Assembly: GCA_036704125.1 (NCBI GenBank)
Contig: DATNQI010000008.1
Span: 1 to 64,000, forward strand
DNA length: 64,000 nt
Direction: 5' to 3'
Source of the DNA: Pantanalinema sp.
GTDB taxonomy: Bacteria; Cyanobacteriota; Sericytochromatia; S15B-MN24; UBA4093
Below are positions 37,745 to 49,545 of this stretch, piece by piece (the first letter of the stretch is position 1; each line of letters opens with the position of its first letter). The translations under genes and the position numbers were made by a program. Below the pieces are notes generated by a model. The model ran no database searches. It saw nothing but the letters and a program-made list of their open reading frames with translations, and was not told where the DNA came from.

Positions 37745-38419
37745 TCAGTTCGTGAACACCTGAGTGTAGAAGATCGCCCCGTCCGACGAACGCTTGTAGG
37801 TACCCACCCCGATGCGCCCGTAGCGCGTGTTGAGGATGTTCGCCTTGTGGCCCGAGCTGTTCATCCAGGCCGTCATCACCTGCTGGGGCGACTGGGAGAT
37901 CGGGTAGCTGTTGTAGGCGATGTTCTCGCCGGCGGTCGTGTACGAGAAGCCCATCTCCTTGAGCATGTCGAAGACCTTCTTGCCGTCGGGCGTGACGTGG
38001 TCGAAGTAGTTGCGCTTGACCATGTCCTCGCTGCGGCTGCGCGCCAGCGCGTTGAGGGTGGGATCCGAGACCAGGGCCCTGGCCCCCACCTTGGCGCGCT
38101 CGGCGTTGGTCTGCTGGAAGACGATCCCCTCGGCTCCTGCAAGATCGCTCGCCGGCGCCACCGGCGTCGCGACGGGCGCCGGAGTGGCGATAGGAGCAGG
38201 GGTATTGCCGGGCTGCGGGATGGGCGTCACCACGGGTGCCGGCGTCCGGCCGGGAGTGGGCCTGCCGGCCTCGACGCCGCCCGAGCCGCCGCCGAGGTTG
38301 GCGGGGTTCGTCGTGATGCTCGGGGTCATGGCCTCGGGGATCATGCCGAGCGGAACGCTCGCGCAGCCCGTCACCAGCAAGAGTCCCCCCACCGCAACCT
38401 GGTTGAATAGACGCACCAA
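37745..38419 (-). CDS. CAP/SCP-domain lipoprotein
   Basis: A 224-residue predicted lipoprotein, lipobox VTGC (C19). A Pro/Thr/Ala-rich linker (about 40-95) leads to a CAP domain (about 98-224) with NAERAKVGARALVSD, YFDHVTPDGK, AGENIAYNSYP and NSSGHKANILNTRY. Secreted bacterial CAP proteins of this type are common; their activity is mostly unknown. It begins TTG or the adjacent GTG; AGGAGG lies six or nine bases upstream respectively. A partial copy of its 3' end lies just downstream at 37696-37730. Confidence 0.85.
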   Translation of the reverse strand: MVRLFNQVAVGGLLLVTGCASVPLGMIPEAMTPSITTNPANLGGGSGGVEAGRPTPGRTPAPVVTPIPQPGNTPAPIATPAPVATPVAPASDLAGAEGIVFQQTNAERAKVGARALVSDPTLNALARSRSEDMVKRNYFDHVTPDGKKVFDMLKEMGFSYTTAGENIAYNSYPISQSPQQVMTAWMNSSGHKANILNTRYGRIGVGTYKRSSDGAIFYTQVFTN

Positions 38420-38518
38420 AGGAAACCTCCTGTCTGTACGTCAGTCAGGATAATTCTCGGATGCGAACGGGGGATGAGCGCCCGATGACGCCGGGATGAA
38501 GAAGGAATGAGCGATCGA

Positions 38519-40447
38519 CTAGGTCCGCGCGCCGGTGAAGAGGCGCAGCTTGCCTTCAGCGATGCCCTGGGCGTCCGGCACGATGCGGGTCAGCTCGTAG
38601 CTCGCGCTCAGGCCCTTGAGGGCCACCTCGAAGCGCTCGACCCTGCCCTGGGACAGCTCGGCGAGCAGGCCCTGCGCGCCGGGGTCCGAGAGGACCGAGG
38701 GCGAGAGAACCACGTCGTCTCCTGCCGCCTCGTTCTGGACCCGGGCGGCCATGTTGACGGTGGTCCCGAAGTAATCCAGCCGGTCGTTGAGGTTGACCGC
38801 GATGCACGGCCCCACGTGGGCCCCCAGCTTCACGACGATGGGGGCCGCCTTCTCGGGGTGGGTCGCGTTGTAGCGCGCGACCGACGCCTGGATCTCGAAG
38901 GCGGCGCGCACGCAGTCCGCCACGTCGTAGAACGAAGCCATGACAGCGTCGCCAACGGTCTTGACCACCGAGCCGTTGTTGGCGGCGATCGCCTCCTCCA
39001 GGATCCGGAAGTGGGCCTGCACCAGCGAGAAGGCGGTGGCATCCCCCAGCTGCTCGTACATGGCCGTGGAGCTCTTGAGGTCGGTGAACATGATGGCGAC
39101 CCGGGCCACGCCGAGCTCGAGCCCCGGGGCGAGGACCTCGGCCGAGAACAGGCTTCGGAACTCCTGGAGGGTGCTCACGTAGGCGCCGGTGACCACGTCG
39201 TCCGCCCAGGCGGTGCGCTCGAGGCAGACCTGCACCGGCTCGTCGGTCTCGAGGCGCAAGCGCAGGACGGCGTGGTCCTGGTCCAACGTCAAGGGGGCGA
39301 AGCCCTCCGGGGTGATCCTGACGAGCTGCGTGGCGCCGGGATCGCTGGCCTCGTCGCACAGGACGACGCTCAGCTGGTTGGGCACCTGGGGGCTGCGCAG
39401 GCGGTACGCGCCGGGAGGCAGCGCGAGCGTCACCTCCCGGGGAACGCCGGGCTCCAGCAGGGCCTGGAAGACCACGTGAGGCATCCAGGCCGGCCCCCCC
39501 ATACAGAAGAACTTGCGCTCGACCTTGCGCAGGCCCGGGCTGGGACGGAAGCTCAGCTCGACCGACTGACCGAAGTCCGCGTCGATGCGGACGTTGCAGG
39601 CGTCGCAGTGGGACTGGGCGTTGAGCTGCGAGAGGGTGGAGACGCGCTCGCGCGGGCCGCGACAGGCGGGGCACAGGAGGTCCCACGTGAGTTCGAGCAG
39701 GCCCAATCGGGTGGCGTGCAGGAAGAGCTTGAGCACCTCGCGCCGCTCGACGCCCCACTCCTTGGCGAGGGCGAAGGGGCGCAGCTTGTCGAGCGCGGAC
39801 TCCGGGCCGGTCAGGACGTAGGCCACCAGGCGCTCGACCAGTGGGCGTTCAAAGCCGAGGCCCGCAAGCTCGGCGGCGATCGCCTGTCCCCGATCCGTCT
39901 GGAGGTCGGTGGGCGTTGCAGCGGGCAAGAGGCGCTCCAGCGGGCGATCCCCGCGCAGGACCTCGGCGAGGATGCCCATGGCCCTTTCGAACTGGCGCAA
40001 GGCCTCGCTGGTGTAGACGCGTGCAAGGGGCTTGATCAAGGCATGACGCGGGGAACAGGCGACGGCGATGACCACCCGGGTGCCGGCGCCGTCGGGCTCG
40101 AGCGTCACCTCGAGGCCGAACTCCCGGAAGGGCCCGCCGCGGAACGCTCGCCGCACGCTGAAGCCCTTGCCCTCGATCCACTGATAGGGCGAATCGTCCC
40201 ACGTGAAGGAGAGGGGGCCCACCATGCCGCAGGCATGACGCCTGAGGCCGCCACGGGGGTTGGGCGTGAAGGCGTAGCGCACCGCAGGCAGGCCCATGAT
40301 CTGGTTGATCAGGTCGGTGTTGGAGAGCAGCGGCCAGACGCGCTCGATCGGGGCGTCGAAGCGGCATGAAAGCCGCTGGAACAAGGCATCGAGTTGCGGT
40401 CGGTTCAAGGCGAAGCCCCCTTTGCTGGATCCTGCTGCTTGAACCAA
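38519..40447 (-). CDS. Class III adenylate cyclase with N-terminal SRPBCC-like and zinc-ribbon regions
   Basis: A 642-residue soluble protein. The N-terminal ~165 residues resemble an SRPBCC lipid-binding fold (CRFDAPIERVWPLLSNT). A helical region and a CxxC...CxxC zinc-ribbon-like segment follow (LLCPACRG; HCDACN), as in DUF5939-type cyclases. The catalytic domain has metal Asp456 (IMFTDLKSST) and Asp500 (VGDAVMASF), adenine-selecting K496 and D558 (LDYFGTTVN), and transition-state N565 and R569, so cAMP synthesis is predicted. The start is TTG; another TTG at 40408 with AAAGGGGG upstream is a fair alternative. rnj lies 26 bases upstream. Confidence 0.85.
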   Translation of the reverse strand: MVQAAGSSKGGFALNRPQLDALFQRLSCRFDAPIERVWPLLSNTDLINQIMGLPAVRYAFTPNPRGGLRRHACGMVGPLSFTWDDSPYQWIEGKGFSVRRAFRGGPFREFGLEVTLEPDGAGTRVVIAVACSPRHALIKPLARVYTSEALRQFERAMGILAEVLRGDRPLERLLPAATPTDLQTDRGQAIAAELAGLGFERPLVERLVAYVLTGPESALDKLRPFALAKEWGVERREVLKLFLHATRLGLLELTWDLLCPACRGPRERVSTLSQLNAQSHCDACNVRIDADFGQSVELSFRPSPGLRKVERKFFCMGGPAWMPHVVFQALLEPGVPREVTLALPPGAYRLRSPQVPNQLSVVLCDEASDPGATQLVRITPEGFAPLTLDQDHAVLRLRLETDEPVQVCLERTAWADDVVTGAYVSTLQEFRSLFSAEVLAPGLELGVARVAIMFTDLKSSTAMYEQLGDATAFSLVQAHFRILEEAIAANNGSVVKTVGDAVMASFYDVADCVRAAFEIQASVARYNATHPEKAAPIVVKLGAHVGPCIAVNLNDRLDYFGTTVNMAARVQNEAAGDDVVLSPSVLSDPGAQGLLAELSQGRVERFEVALKGLSASYELTRIVPDAQGIAEGKLRLFTGART

Positions 40448-40473
40448 CTTACCTCGCCCGGCCCGGGTCTAAT

Positions 40474-42171
<1,698 letters not shown>

Positions 42172-42172
42172 T

Positions 42173-43072
42173 TTAAGCCTCCACGGGCTCCTTGATCAGT
42201 CGGAGCTCCTTGAGGATCGCCTCGACCCGCGCATGCTCGGCATCGGTGACCTCGACCAAGGGCAAGCGAACGCCGCCCGTCTCGAGGCCGACCATCTTGA
42301 GGGCGTCCTTGACCGGCGCCGGCGAGGGGGCGATGAACAATCCGTTGAACAGTTCCCAGAGTTTGAAGTGCAGGTCCCGCGCCGCCTGCCACCGGCCCTC
42401 GACGCAGGCGTCCACCAGCGCGTGGACCTCGCTGCCTGCGACGTGGGTCGCCACCGAGATCACGCCGTAGCCGCCGATGCTCATGTAGGGCAGGGTGAGG
42501 CTGTCGTTGCCCGAGTAGAGCAGGAAGCTCTCGGGGGTGACCTTGCGGAAGTCGCTCGCAACGTCCAGCGACGCCGACGAATCCTTGAGCCCCACGATGT
42601 TGGGGATCTGGCAGAGACGCGCCAGGGTCTCGGGGGCGATGGAGACGCCGGTGCGCGGCGGATGGTTGTAGAGGATGATGGGCAGGCAGGTGCTCTCGGC
42701 GACCGCCTTGAAGTGACGGTAGAGGCCCTCCTGGTTGGGCTTGTTGTAGTAGGGCGCGATGAGCAGGATGCCGTCCACCCCGATCGCCTCGGCCTCGCGG
42801 GTCAGGGCGATGGTCGAAGCCGTGTCGTTGGAGCCGGTGCCCGCCACCACGCTGCCCGAGCTGCCGACCGCCTCGACGGCACACCGGTACATCTCGAGCT
42901 TCTCGTCGTGGGTGAGGGTGGGCGACTCGCCGGTGGTGCCGACGACGACCAGGCCGTCCGATCCGTTCTCGACCAGGTGGCGCGCCAGGCGCTTGGCCAT
43001 CGGCATGTCGACCTTGCCCTCGTCGTCGAAGGGGGTGACCATCGCGGTGAGGACGCGGCCGAGCTGTTTCAT
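42173..43072 (-). CDS. dapA: 4-hydroxy-tetrahydrodipicolinate synthase
   Basis: A 299-residue TIM-barrel aldolase joining pyruvate and aspartate semialdehyde in lysine/diaminopimelate synthesis. It has the catalytic K163 (GLKDSS), Y135 (PIILYNHPPRTG), R140 and the T46-T47 pair in VVGTTGES. The ATG at 43072 is chosen because MKQLGRVLTAMVTPF is the usual N-terminus and AAGGAG lies nine bases upstream; a 27-codon extension has no support. It is encoded with asd and dapB on the same strand. Confidence 0.96.
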   Translation of the reverse strand: MKQLGRVLTAMVTPFDDEGKVDMPMAKRLARHLVENGSDGLVVVGTTGESPTLTHDEKLEMYRCAVEAVGSSGSVVAGTGSNDTASTIALTREAEAIGVDGILLIAPYYNKPNQEGLYRHFKAVAESTCLPIILYNHPPRTGVSIAPETLARLCQIPNIVGLKDSSASLDVASDFRKVTPESFLLYSGNDSLTLPYMSIGGYGVISVATHVAGSEVHALVDACVEGRWQAARDLHFKLWELFNGLFIAPSPAPVKDALKMVGLETGGVRLPLVEVTDAEHARVEAILKELRLIKEPVEA

Positions 43073-43172
43073 CGTGGAGGACTCCTTCTGTGCAGCCGTA
43101 TCGTGGGCCTGGCGCCATTTTCTCACGTTTCGGGCCAAGCGTCTATTGGCCAAGCGCCCCGCGCGTCGGGCT

Positions 43173-43598
43173 TCAGACGATTTCCTTGACGATGGCGATC
43201 ACGTGGGGAATGCCGTCCAGGTGGGCGACCTTGACCACCACCTCCAGGTCCACCCAGACCCCGCTCTTGTGGGTGAGCAAGGTGCTGTAGTGGTCCTGGA
43301 CCGTCTCGCCGCGCAGGCGCTCCTGCATGCGCTGCATGAGCTTGGTGCGCTCGACCTCGGGGACCATCCCGAAGAAAGAGGGCAGCGCGAGCAGCTCCTC
43401 GAAGGAGTAGCCGCTCAGCTTGGCGAAGGCCTCGTTGACGTAGCGGATCTGCGAGCCGTCGGTGATGACCACCCCGTAGCCCAGGTCGTCGTGGGCCTTC
43501 AGGATGGCGATGATCAGGTCGTTCAGGCGACGGATCTCGGCCTGGGCGTAGTCCAGGTCGGCATGGGCGGAGGGCGTGCAGGTCTCGGTCACTTCCAT
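43173..43598 (-). CDS. PAS-domain protein
   Basis: A 141-residue protein consisting of a short N-terminal helix (about 15-38) and one PAS domain (about 40-140; GVVITDGSQIRYVNEAFAKL, GYSFEELLALPSFFGMV, GVWVDLEVVVK). There is no output domain. It lies between asd (33 bases upstream) and dapA (100 bases downstream), where some Firmicutes carry aspartokinase. It may sense a small molecule and act through a partner protein; this is inference. Confidence 0.85.
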   Translation of the reverse strand: MEVTETCTPSAHADLDYAQAEIRRLNDLIIAILKAHDDLGYGVVITDGSQIRYVNEAFAKLSGYSFEELLALPSFFGMVPEVERTKLMQRMQERLRGETVQDHYSTLLTHKSGVWVDLEVVVKVAHLDGIPHVIAIVKEIV

Positions 43599-43631
43599 GG
43601 CATGTCCTTCCTTCGGTTCACTGGCTGGGTA

Positions 43632-44663
<1,032 letters not shown>

Positions 44664-44672
44664 GTCTTCCCC

Positions 44673-45470
44673 CTAAAGCAGGTTCTCGAGGCCGTAGACC
44701 AGTCCCTTGAGCTCCGGCGCCTTGCGGATCGCGAGCATCACCCCCGGCATGAAGCTCTCGCGCGTCAGCGAGTCGTGCCGGATGGTCAGGGTCTGACCCA
44801 CCCCGCCGAAGATGACTTCCTGATGCGCCACCAGGCCCGGCAGGCGCACGCTGTGGATGTGGATGCCCCCGAAATCCGCGCCGCGCGCGCCCACGAGCTT
44901 CTCGGTCTCGGGCGCGTCGTCCAGGCCGAAGGCGTCGCGCTCGTCGCGCATCATCTGGGCCGTCTTGATGGCCGTGCCCGAGGGGGCGTCGGCCTTGCGG
45001 TTGTGGTGCAGCTCGATGATCTCGGCGTTGCCGAAGTAGCGCGCGGCCTGCTGGGCGAACTTCATCAGGAGGATGGCCCCGATGGCGAAGTTGGGCGCGA
45101 CCAGGAGGCCCAGGCCGCGGGCCTGGGCCGCGTCGTCCAGGTCCTGCAGATCGCTGGTGCTCATGCCGGTGGTACCGACGACCGGGCGCATGCCCATCGA
45201 GAGGGCCCGCATGGCGTTGGCCTTGACCACCGAGGGGGTGGTGAAGTCCACCAGCACGTCGGGCCGGGCCTCGGACAGGTCCTCGATCGAGGCCACGCAG
45301 GCGACGTGCATGGGCGTTCCCGCCGCGATCGTCCCGATGTCCTCACCCTCGCGGTTGGGGTCCACCGCCCCGACCAGCTCCATGTCGTCCTGGAGGGCGA
45401 CGGTGCGCACCGTCTCCAGGCCCATCTTGCCAGCGGCGCCCGCGATCGCCACCCTGATTCGCTGCTGCAT
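44673..45470 (-). CDS. dapB: 4-hydroxy-tetrahydrodipicolinate reductase
   Basis: A 265-residue NAD(P)H-dependent reductase that follows DapA in the diaminopimelate pathway. The Rossmann motif is AGAAGKMG (10-17). The substrate-binding signature ELHHNRKADAPSGTA contains H155/H156 and K159, and VVGTTGMS marks the mid-domain. It is 265 residues, as expected. It lies 13 bases after dut with TAGGAG upstream. Confidence 0.96.
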   Translation of the reverse strand: MQQRIRVAIAGAAGKMGLETVRTVALQDDMELVGAVDPNREGEDIGTIAAGTPMHVACVASIEDLSEARPDVLVDFTTPSVVKANAMRALSMGMRPVVGTTGMSTSDLQDLDDAAQARGLGLLVAPNFAIGAILLMKFAQQAARYFGNAEIIELHHNRKADAPSGTAIKTAQMMRDERDAFGLDDAPETEKLVGARGADFGGIHIHSVRLPGLVAHQEVIFGGVGQTLTIRHDSLTRESFMPGVMLAIRKAPELKGLVYGLENLL

Positions 45471-45483
45471 GTGTGAAAAGCTC

Positions 45484-45918
45484 CTAGATGCCCGAGGATC
45501 CCCAGCCCGTCGTCCGCCGCGTCGCCGCGACCGACTCCACCTCCTCGAAGCGAGGCTCGGTGTAGCGCTCGACGCACAGCTGGGCGATGCGATCGCCCGG
45601 GGTCACGTGGTAGTCGTCGTCCGAGAAGTTGTAGAGCAGCACCCCCACCGCGTGGCGGTAAGAGTTGTCGATGAGGCCCGCCCCGGCCTCGATGCCGTGC
45701 TTGAGCGAGAGGCCCGAGCGCGAGTGGACGCGCGCCCGAAAGCCCGGCGGCAGCTCCAGGGCGATGTCGGTCGGCACCATGGCCCGCCCGCGGGCCGGCA
45801 CCCGCACCGAGGCCGCAGCGAAGAGGTCCGCGGCCACATCCCCCGCCTGGCTCACCCGAGGGGCGATCGCGGCCTCGGAGAGGCGCTGGAAGCGAACGCT
45901 CACGCCATCAGGGGTCAT
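45484..45918 (-). CDS. dut: dUTP diphosphatase
   Basis: A 144-residue trimeric dUTPase that prevents uracil incorporation and supplies dUMP. The five motifs are visible: GDVAADLFA (I), RSGLSLKHGI (II), GLIDNSYRHAVGVL (III), GDRIAQLCV (IV) and RRTTGWGSSG (V). It starts with a four-base overlap of the M16 peptidase stop (ATGA), so the two are coupled. Confidence 0.95.
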   Translation of the reverse strand: MTPDGVSVRFQRLSEAAIAPRVSQAGDVAADLFAAASVRVPARGRAMVPTDIALELPPGFRARVHSRSGLSLKHGIEAGAGLIDNSYRHAVGVLLYNFSDDDYHVTPGDRIAQLCVERYTEPRFEEVESVAATRRTTGWGSSGI

Positions 45919-47165
45919 GCGGCGAACTCCGGCAGCTTGATCCTACGCACGGGCCCCACGACCGTCGCCGTCAGGGTCCGGGGGTCGAAGAGCTGGCGCG
46001 CGACCCGCTCCAGGTCCTTGAGGGTGACCTTTTCGATCTCGGCGAGGACCTCCTCGGGAGGCACCAGCCGCCCGAAGCACAGCTCATTGCGGGCCATGCG
46101 GCTCATTCGGTTGCGCGGGGACTCCATGCTGAGCAGCATGCCGCCCTTGAGCTGCTCCTTGGCGCGCATCAGCTCGGACTCGGCGATGTCCCCGCCCTTG
46201 GCCTTGTCGAGCTCGGCCAGGGAGAGGCGCAGGACCTCGTCAAGCTGCTTGGGCGAGCAGCCGGCGTAGATCCCGAACACCCCGGCATCCTCGTACATGA
46301 CCTCGTAGCTGGAGATGGAGTAGGCCATCCCGCGCTTCTCGCGGATCTCCTGGAAGAGGCGCGAGCTCATGCCCCCTCCCAGGATGGCGTCGAGCAGGGT
46401 CACGGCGTAGCGATCGGGGTTCGCGATCGAGACCCCCTCGGTGCCGAGGCAGACGTGGACCTGCTCGATGTCCTTGTACTTGACCTTGACCGCGGAGTTG
46501 GCGATGGGCGGGGCCACGTCGAGGCGGGTGGGCGGGCGCTCGAGCCTGCCCACGGTGCTTGCGAGCTGATCCAGAACGGCCTCGGGGTGGATGTTGCCCG
46601 CGACCGAGACCACGAGGCGATCGGGGGTGTAGAAGCGATCCATGTAGGTGAGGACCTGGTCGCGGTCCGCCCCGCGCATGGAGCCGCGGGTGCCCGCGAT
46701 GGGGCGCGCGAGGGGGTGATCGCCCCAGAACGCCAGGCTGAACATGTCCTGGACCAGCTCGTCGGGGGTGTCCTCGTACATCTTGATCTCTTCGAGGACC
46801 ACCCGGCGCTCGCGCTTGAGCTCGCTGGGGTCGAACACCGAGTCGAGCAGCATGTCCGACAGGACATCGATCGCGAGCGGCACCTGGTCGTCGAGCACCC
46901 GCGCGTAGAAGCAGGTGTTCTCCTTGTCGGTGAAGGCGTTGAGGCTCCCGCCCTTGTCCTCGAGGGACTGGGCGATGTCGAGGGGCGAGCGCGTGCGGGT
47001 GCCCTTGAAGAGCATGTGCTCGATGAAGTGGGAGATGCCGTTGTTCTCGGCCGTCTCGTTCTTGGAGCCCGTGTCCATCCAGAACCCGACCGAGGCCGAG
47101 CGCACGTGGGGGATTTCCTCGAGCAAGACCCTCACCCCGTTGGGCAACACGTGCTTCTGTTCCAT
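45915..47165 (-). CDS. M16-family zinc metallopeptidase (processing peptidase-like)
   Basis: A 416-residue protein with the inverted zinc motif HFIEH (46-50), the downstream glutamate region (VLEEIKMYEDTPDEL), and a C-terminal inactive-half signature (GGGMSSRLFQEIREKRGMAYS). Members next to pnp are widespread in Gram-positive bacteria; substrate is unknown. It follows pnp across a strong terminator. TAAGAT near 47205 on the minus strand might be a -10 for its own promoter. Confidence 0.92.
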   Translation of the reverse strand: MEQKHVLPNGVRVLLEEIPHVRSASVGFWMDTGSKNETAENNGISHFIEHMLFKGTRTRSPLDIAQSLEDKGGSLNAFTDKENTCFYARVLDDQVPLAIDVLSDMLLDSVFDPSELKRERRVVLEEIKMYEDTPDELVQDMFSLAFWGDHPLARPIAGTRGSMRGADRDQVLTYMDRFYTPDRLVVSVAGNIHPEAVLDQLASTVGRLERPPTRLDVAPPIANSAVKVKYKDIEQVHVCLGTEGVSIANPDRYAVTLLDAILGGGMSSRLFQEIREKRGMAYSISSYEVMYEDAGVFGIYAGCSPKQLDEVLRLSLAELDKAKGGDIAESELMRAKEQLKGGMLLSMESPRNRMSRMARNELCFGRLVPPEEVLAEIEKVTLKDLERVARQLFDPRTLTATVVGPVRRIKLPEFAA

Positions 47166-47222
47166 TCCCGTTCCTCAAGGTCGCGCGGCGTGGTTATTCC
47201 CACCCATCTTAGCGCAAATCGC

Positions 47223-47257
47223 AAAAAAAGAAGCAGGAGGGCGCATCGCCCTCCTGC
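47223..47257 (-). terminator. Intrinsic terminator of pnp
   Basis: An 11-bp perfect stem, GCAGGAGGGCG / CGCCCTCCTGC, with a three-base loop, followed on the minus strand by TTCTTTTTTT. It lies 19 bases after the pnp stop and separates rpsO-pnp from the M16-dut-dap genes. Confidence 0.93.
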
Positions 47258-47275
47258 CTCGTTCGAAGTAGCGCC

Positions 47276-49420
47276 TTACTTGGCGGCGCCGGCCATCATC
47301 TTCTCGACCTCTTCGGGCGCGACGCCCTTCTTGGTCAGGTTGATGCGACCCTGGCTGTCGACCTCGACGACCTTGACCACGACGATGTCACCGAGGTTGA
47401 CCACGTCTTCCACCTTCGCGACGCGCTCGGGGGCGAGCTGCGAGATGTGGATCAGGCCTTCCTTGCCGGGAAGGATCTCGACGAAGGCGCCGAAGTTGAG
47501 GATGCGGGTGACCTTGCCCTTGTAGACCGTGCCGACCTCGACGTCCTTGCAGAGGCGGTTGACCCACGCGACCGCGGCGTTGGCCGAGTCGGCGTCGGAG
47601 GTCGTGATGAAGACCGAGCCGTCGTCCTCGATGTCGATCTTGACGCCCGTCTCCTCGACGATGCGCTTGATCATCTTGCCGCCGGGGCCGATCAGGGTGC
47701 CGATCTTCTCCGGGTTGATCTTGAGGGTGATGATGCGCGGGGCGAACTCGCTGAGCTCGGTGCGCGGACGGGGGATCGCCGCCAGCATCTTGTCGAGGAT
47801 GAAGAGGCGGCCCTTGCGCGCCTGCTCCATGGCCATTTCCATGACCTCCAGCGAGATGCCGTGGATCTTGATGTCCATCTGCAGGGCGGTGATGCCGTCA
47901 CGGGTGCCCGTCACCTTGAAGTCCATGTCGCCGAGGTGATCCTCGATGCCCTGGATGTCGGTGAGGACGGCGAAGCGATCGCCTTCCTTGATGAGGCCCA
48001 TGGCCACGCCGGCGACCGGAGCCTTGATGGGCACGCCCGCGTCCATCAGGGACAGGGTCGAGCCGCAGGTCGAGGCCATCGAGGTCGAGCCGTTGGACTC
48101 GAGGGCCTCGGAGACCAGGCGAAGCGCGTAGGGGAACTCCTTGGGGTCCGGCAGGACCGGCAGGAGGGCGCGCTCGGCCAGAGCGCCGTGGCCGATCTCG
48201 CGGCGGCCGGGGCCGCGGCTGGGACGGACCTCACCGGTCGAGAAGCCGGGGAAGTTGTAGTGGTGCATGTAGCGCTTGCTGGTGATGGGGTCGAGCCCGT
48301 CGATCTTCTGGGCGTCACCCGAGGAGCCCAGCGTGCAAACGTTGAGGACCTGGGTTTGACCGCGGACGAAGAGGCCCGAGCCGTGCGTGCGGGGCAGGAC
48401 GCCCACTTCGCAGGTGATGGGGCGGATCTCGTCGAGCTTGCGGCCATCGATGCGCAGGCCCTGCTCGGTGACGAGCTTGCGGAGGATCTTCTTCTCGAGG
48501 TAGTAGAGCACGTCGCCGACGAGCTTGGGCTTGGCAGCGATCAGCTGGCCCAGCTCGCTGTCCTCGCTCTGGCCGGCGAGGGCCTCGCGGATCTCGGTCG
48601 AGAGCGCGTCGACGTTCTTCTGGCGGGCTTCCTTGTCGGCGTTCTGCAGGGCCTCGGTCATGCGGGCCATGTAGTCGTTGGCGAAGGCCACCAGGCGGCT
48701 GTCGAGCTCGGCCGGCTTCACGTCGAGCTTCTGCTTGCCGATTTCCTTGACGATCTCTTCCTGCCAGGCGCAGAGCTCGCGCACGGCGTCCCAGCCCACC
48801 TCGATGGCCTCGAGCACTTCGGCCTCGGGCACGAGCTTGATGCCGGCCTCGACCATCATGACGGCGTCCGCGGTACCCGCGACCACCAGGTCCATGTCGC
48901 TCTCGTCGGTCTCGGTGAAGGTGGGGTTGATCACCCACTCATCGTTGATGCGGCCGACGCGGACGCCACCGATGGGGCCGGCGAAGGGGATTTCGGAGAC
49001 CATCAGAGCGGCCGAGGCGCCAAGCATCGCGAGCACGTCGGGCTGGATGTTCTGGTCGCTCGAGAGCACGTAGGAGACGACCTGAACGTCGTTGCGGAAG
49101 CCGTTCGGGAACAGGGGGCGGATCGAGCGGTCGATCAGACGCCCAGCCAGGATGGCGTTCTCGGAGGCGCGGCCCTCGCGGCGCATGAAGCTGCCGGGGA
49201 CGCGGCCGACCGCGTACATCTTCTCTTCGTAGTCGACCAGCAGGGGGAAGAAGTCGATGCCCTCGCGGGGGGACTTCGACATGGTGGCCGAGACCAGCAC
49301 GGAGGTGCCGCCCGACTGGACGAGCACGGCACCGCTCGCCTGCTTGGCGTACTTGCCGAAGGTCATCGAGATGTCGTGGTCGCCGAGCTGGTAGCGATAG
49401 GTCTTCACTTCGTTGCTCAT
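47276..49420 (-). CDS. pnp: Polyribonucleotide nucleotidyltransferase (PNPase)
   Basis: A 714-residue phosphorolytic 3'-5' exoribonuclease. Two RNase PH domains are present (FFPLLVDYEEKMYAVGRVPG; FSTGEVRPSRGPGRREIGHG and GDMDFKVTGTRDGITALQMD), then a KH domain (IGPGGKMIKRIVEETGVKI) and an S1 domain (GKVTRILNFGAFVEILPGKE). The length is normal. It follows rpsO after a 125-bp spacer that holds a stable hairpin, and ends at a strong terminator. Confidence 0.97.
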   Translation of the reverse strand: MSNEVKTYRYQLGDHDISMTFGKYAKQASGAVLVQSGGTSVLVSATMSKSPREGIDFFPLLVDYEEKMYAVGRVPGSFMRREGRASENAILAGRLIDRSIRPLFPNGFRNDVQVVSYVLSSDQNIQPDVLAMLGASAALMVSEIPFAGPIGGVRVGRINDEWVINPTFTETDESDMDLVVAGTADAVMMVEAGIKLVPEAEVLEAIEVGWDAVRELCAWQEEIVKEIGKQKLDVKPAELDSRLVAFANDYMARMTEALQNADKEARQKNVDALSTEIREALAGQSEDSELGQLIAAKPKLVGDVLYYLEKKILRKLVTEQGLRIDGRKLDEIRPITCEVGVLPRTHGSGLFVRGQTQVLNVCTLGSSGDAQKIDGLDPITSKRYMHHYNFPGFSTGEVRPSRGPGRREIGHGALAERALLPVLPDPKEFPYALRLVSEALESNGSTSMASTCGSTLSLMDAGVPIKAPVAGVAMGLIKEGDRFAVLTDIQGIEDHLGDMDFKVTGTRDGITALQMDIKIHGISLEVMEMAMEQARKGRLFILDKMLAAIPRPRTELSEFAPRIITLKINPEKIGTLIGPGGKMIKRIVEETGVKIDIEDDGSVFITTSDADSANAAVAWVNRLCKDVEVGTVYKGKVTRILNFGAFVEILPGKEGLIHISQLAPERVAKVEDVVNLGDIVVVKVVEVDSQGRINLTKKGVAPEEVEKMMAGAAK

Positions 49421-49502
49421 GGTTCTTACTCTCTTCTCTTCACTTTCCGATGGGAGCCCTTCCGTCCGCGAGGCGATGGGTCGGGCCGTTCTTTAAGATG
49501 CG

Positions 49503-49532
49503 AAGCCGGCCACCCGAGAGGGGGACCGGCTT
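49503..49532 (-). promoter_or_regulatory. Hairpin in the rpsO-pnp spacer
   Basis: AAGCCGG / CCGGCTT arms (49503-49509, 49526-49532) with further pairing inside around a short loop. There is no T-run. In E. coli a hairpin at this place is an RNase III processing site controlling pnp; a similar role is possible here. Confidence 0.5.
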
Positions 49533-49545
49533 TGGCGTCGCTCGT

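Noticed and set aside
39000-40447. Cyclase gene as a guanylate cyclase.
   Set aside because: The purine-selecting positions are Lys496 and Asp558, the adenylate-type pair, rather than Glu and Cys/Ser.
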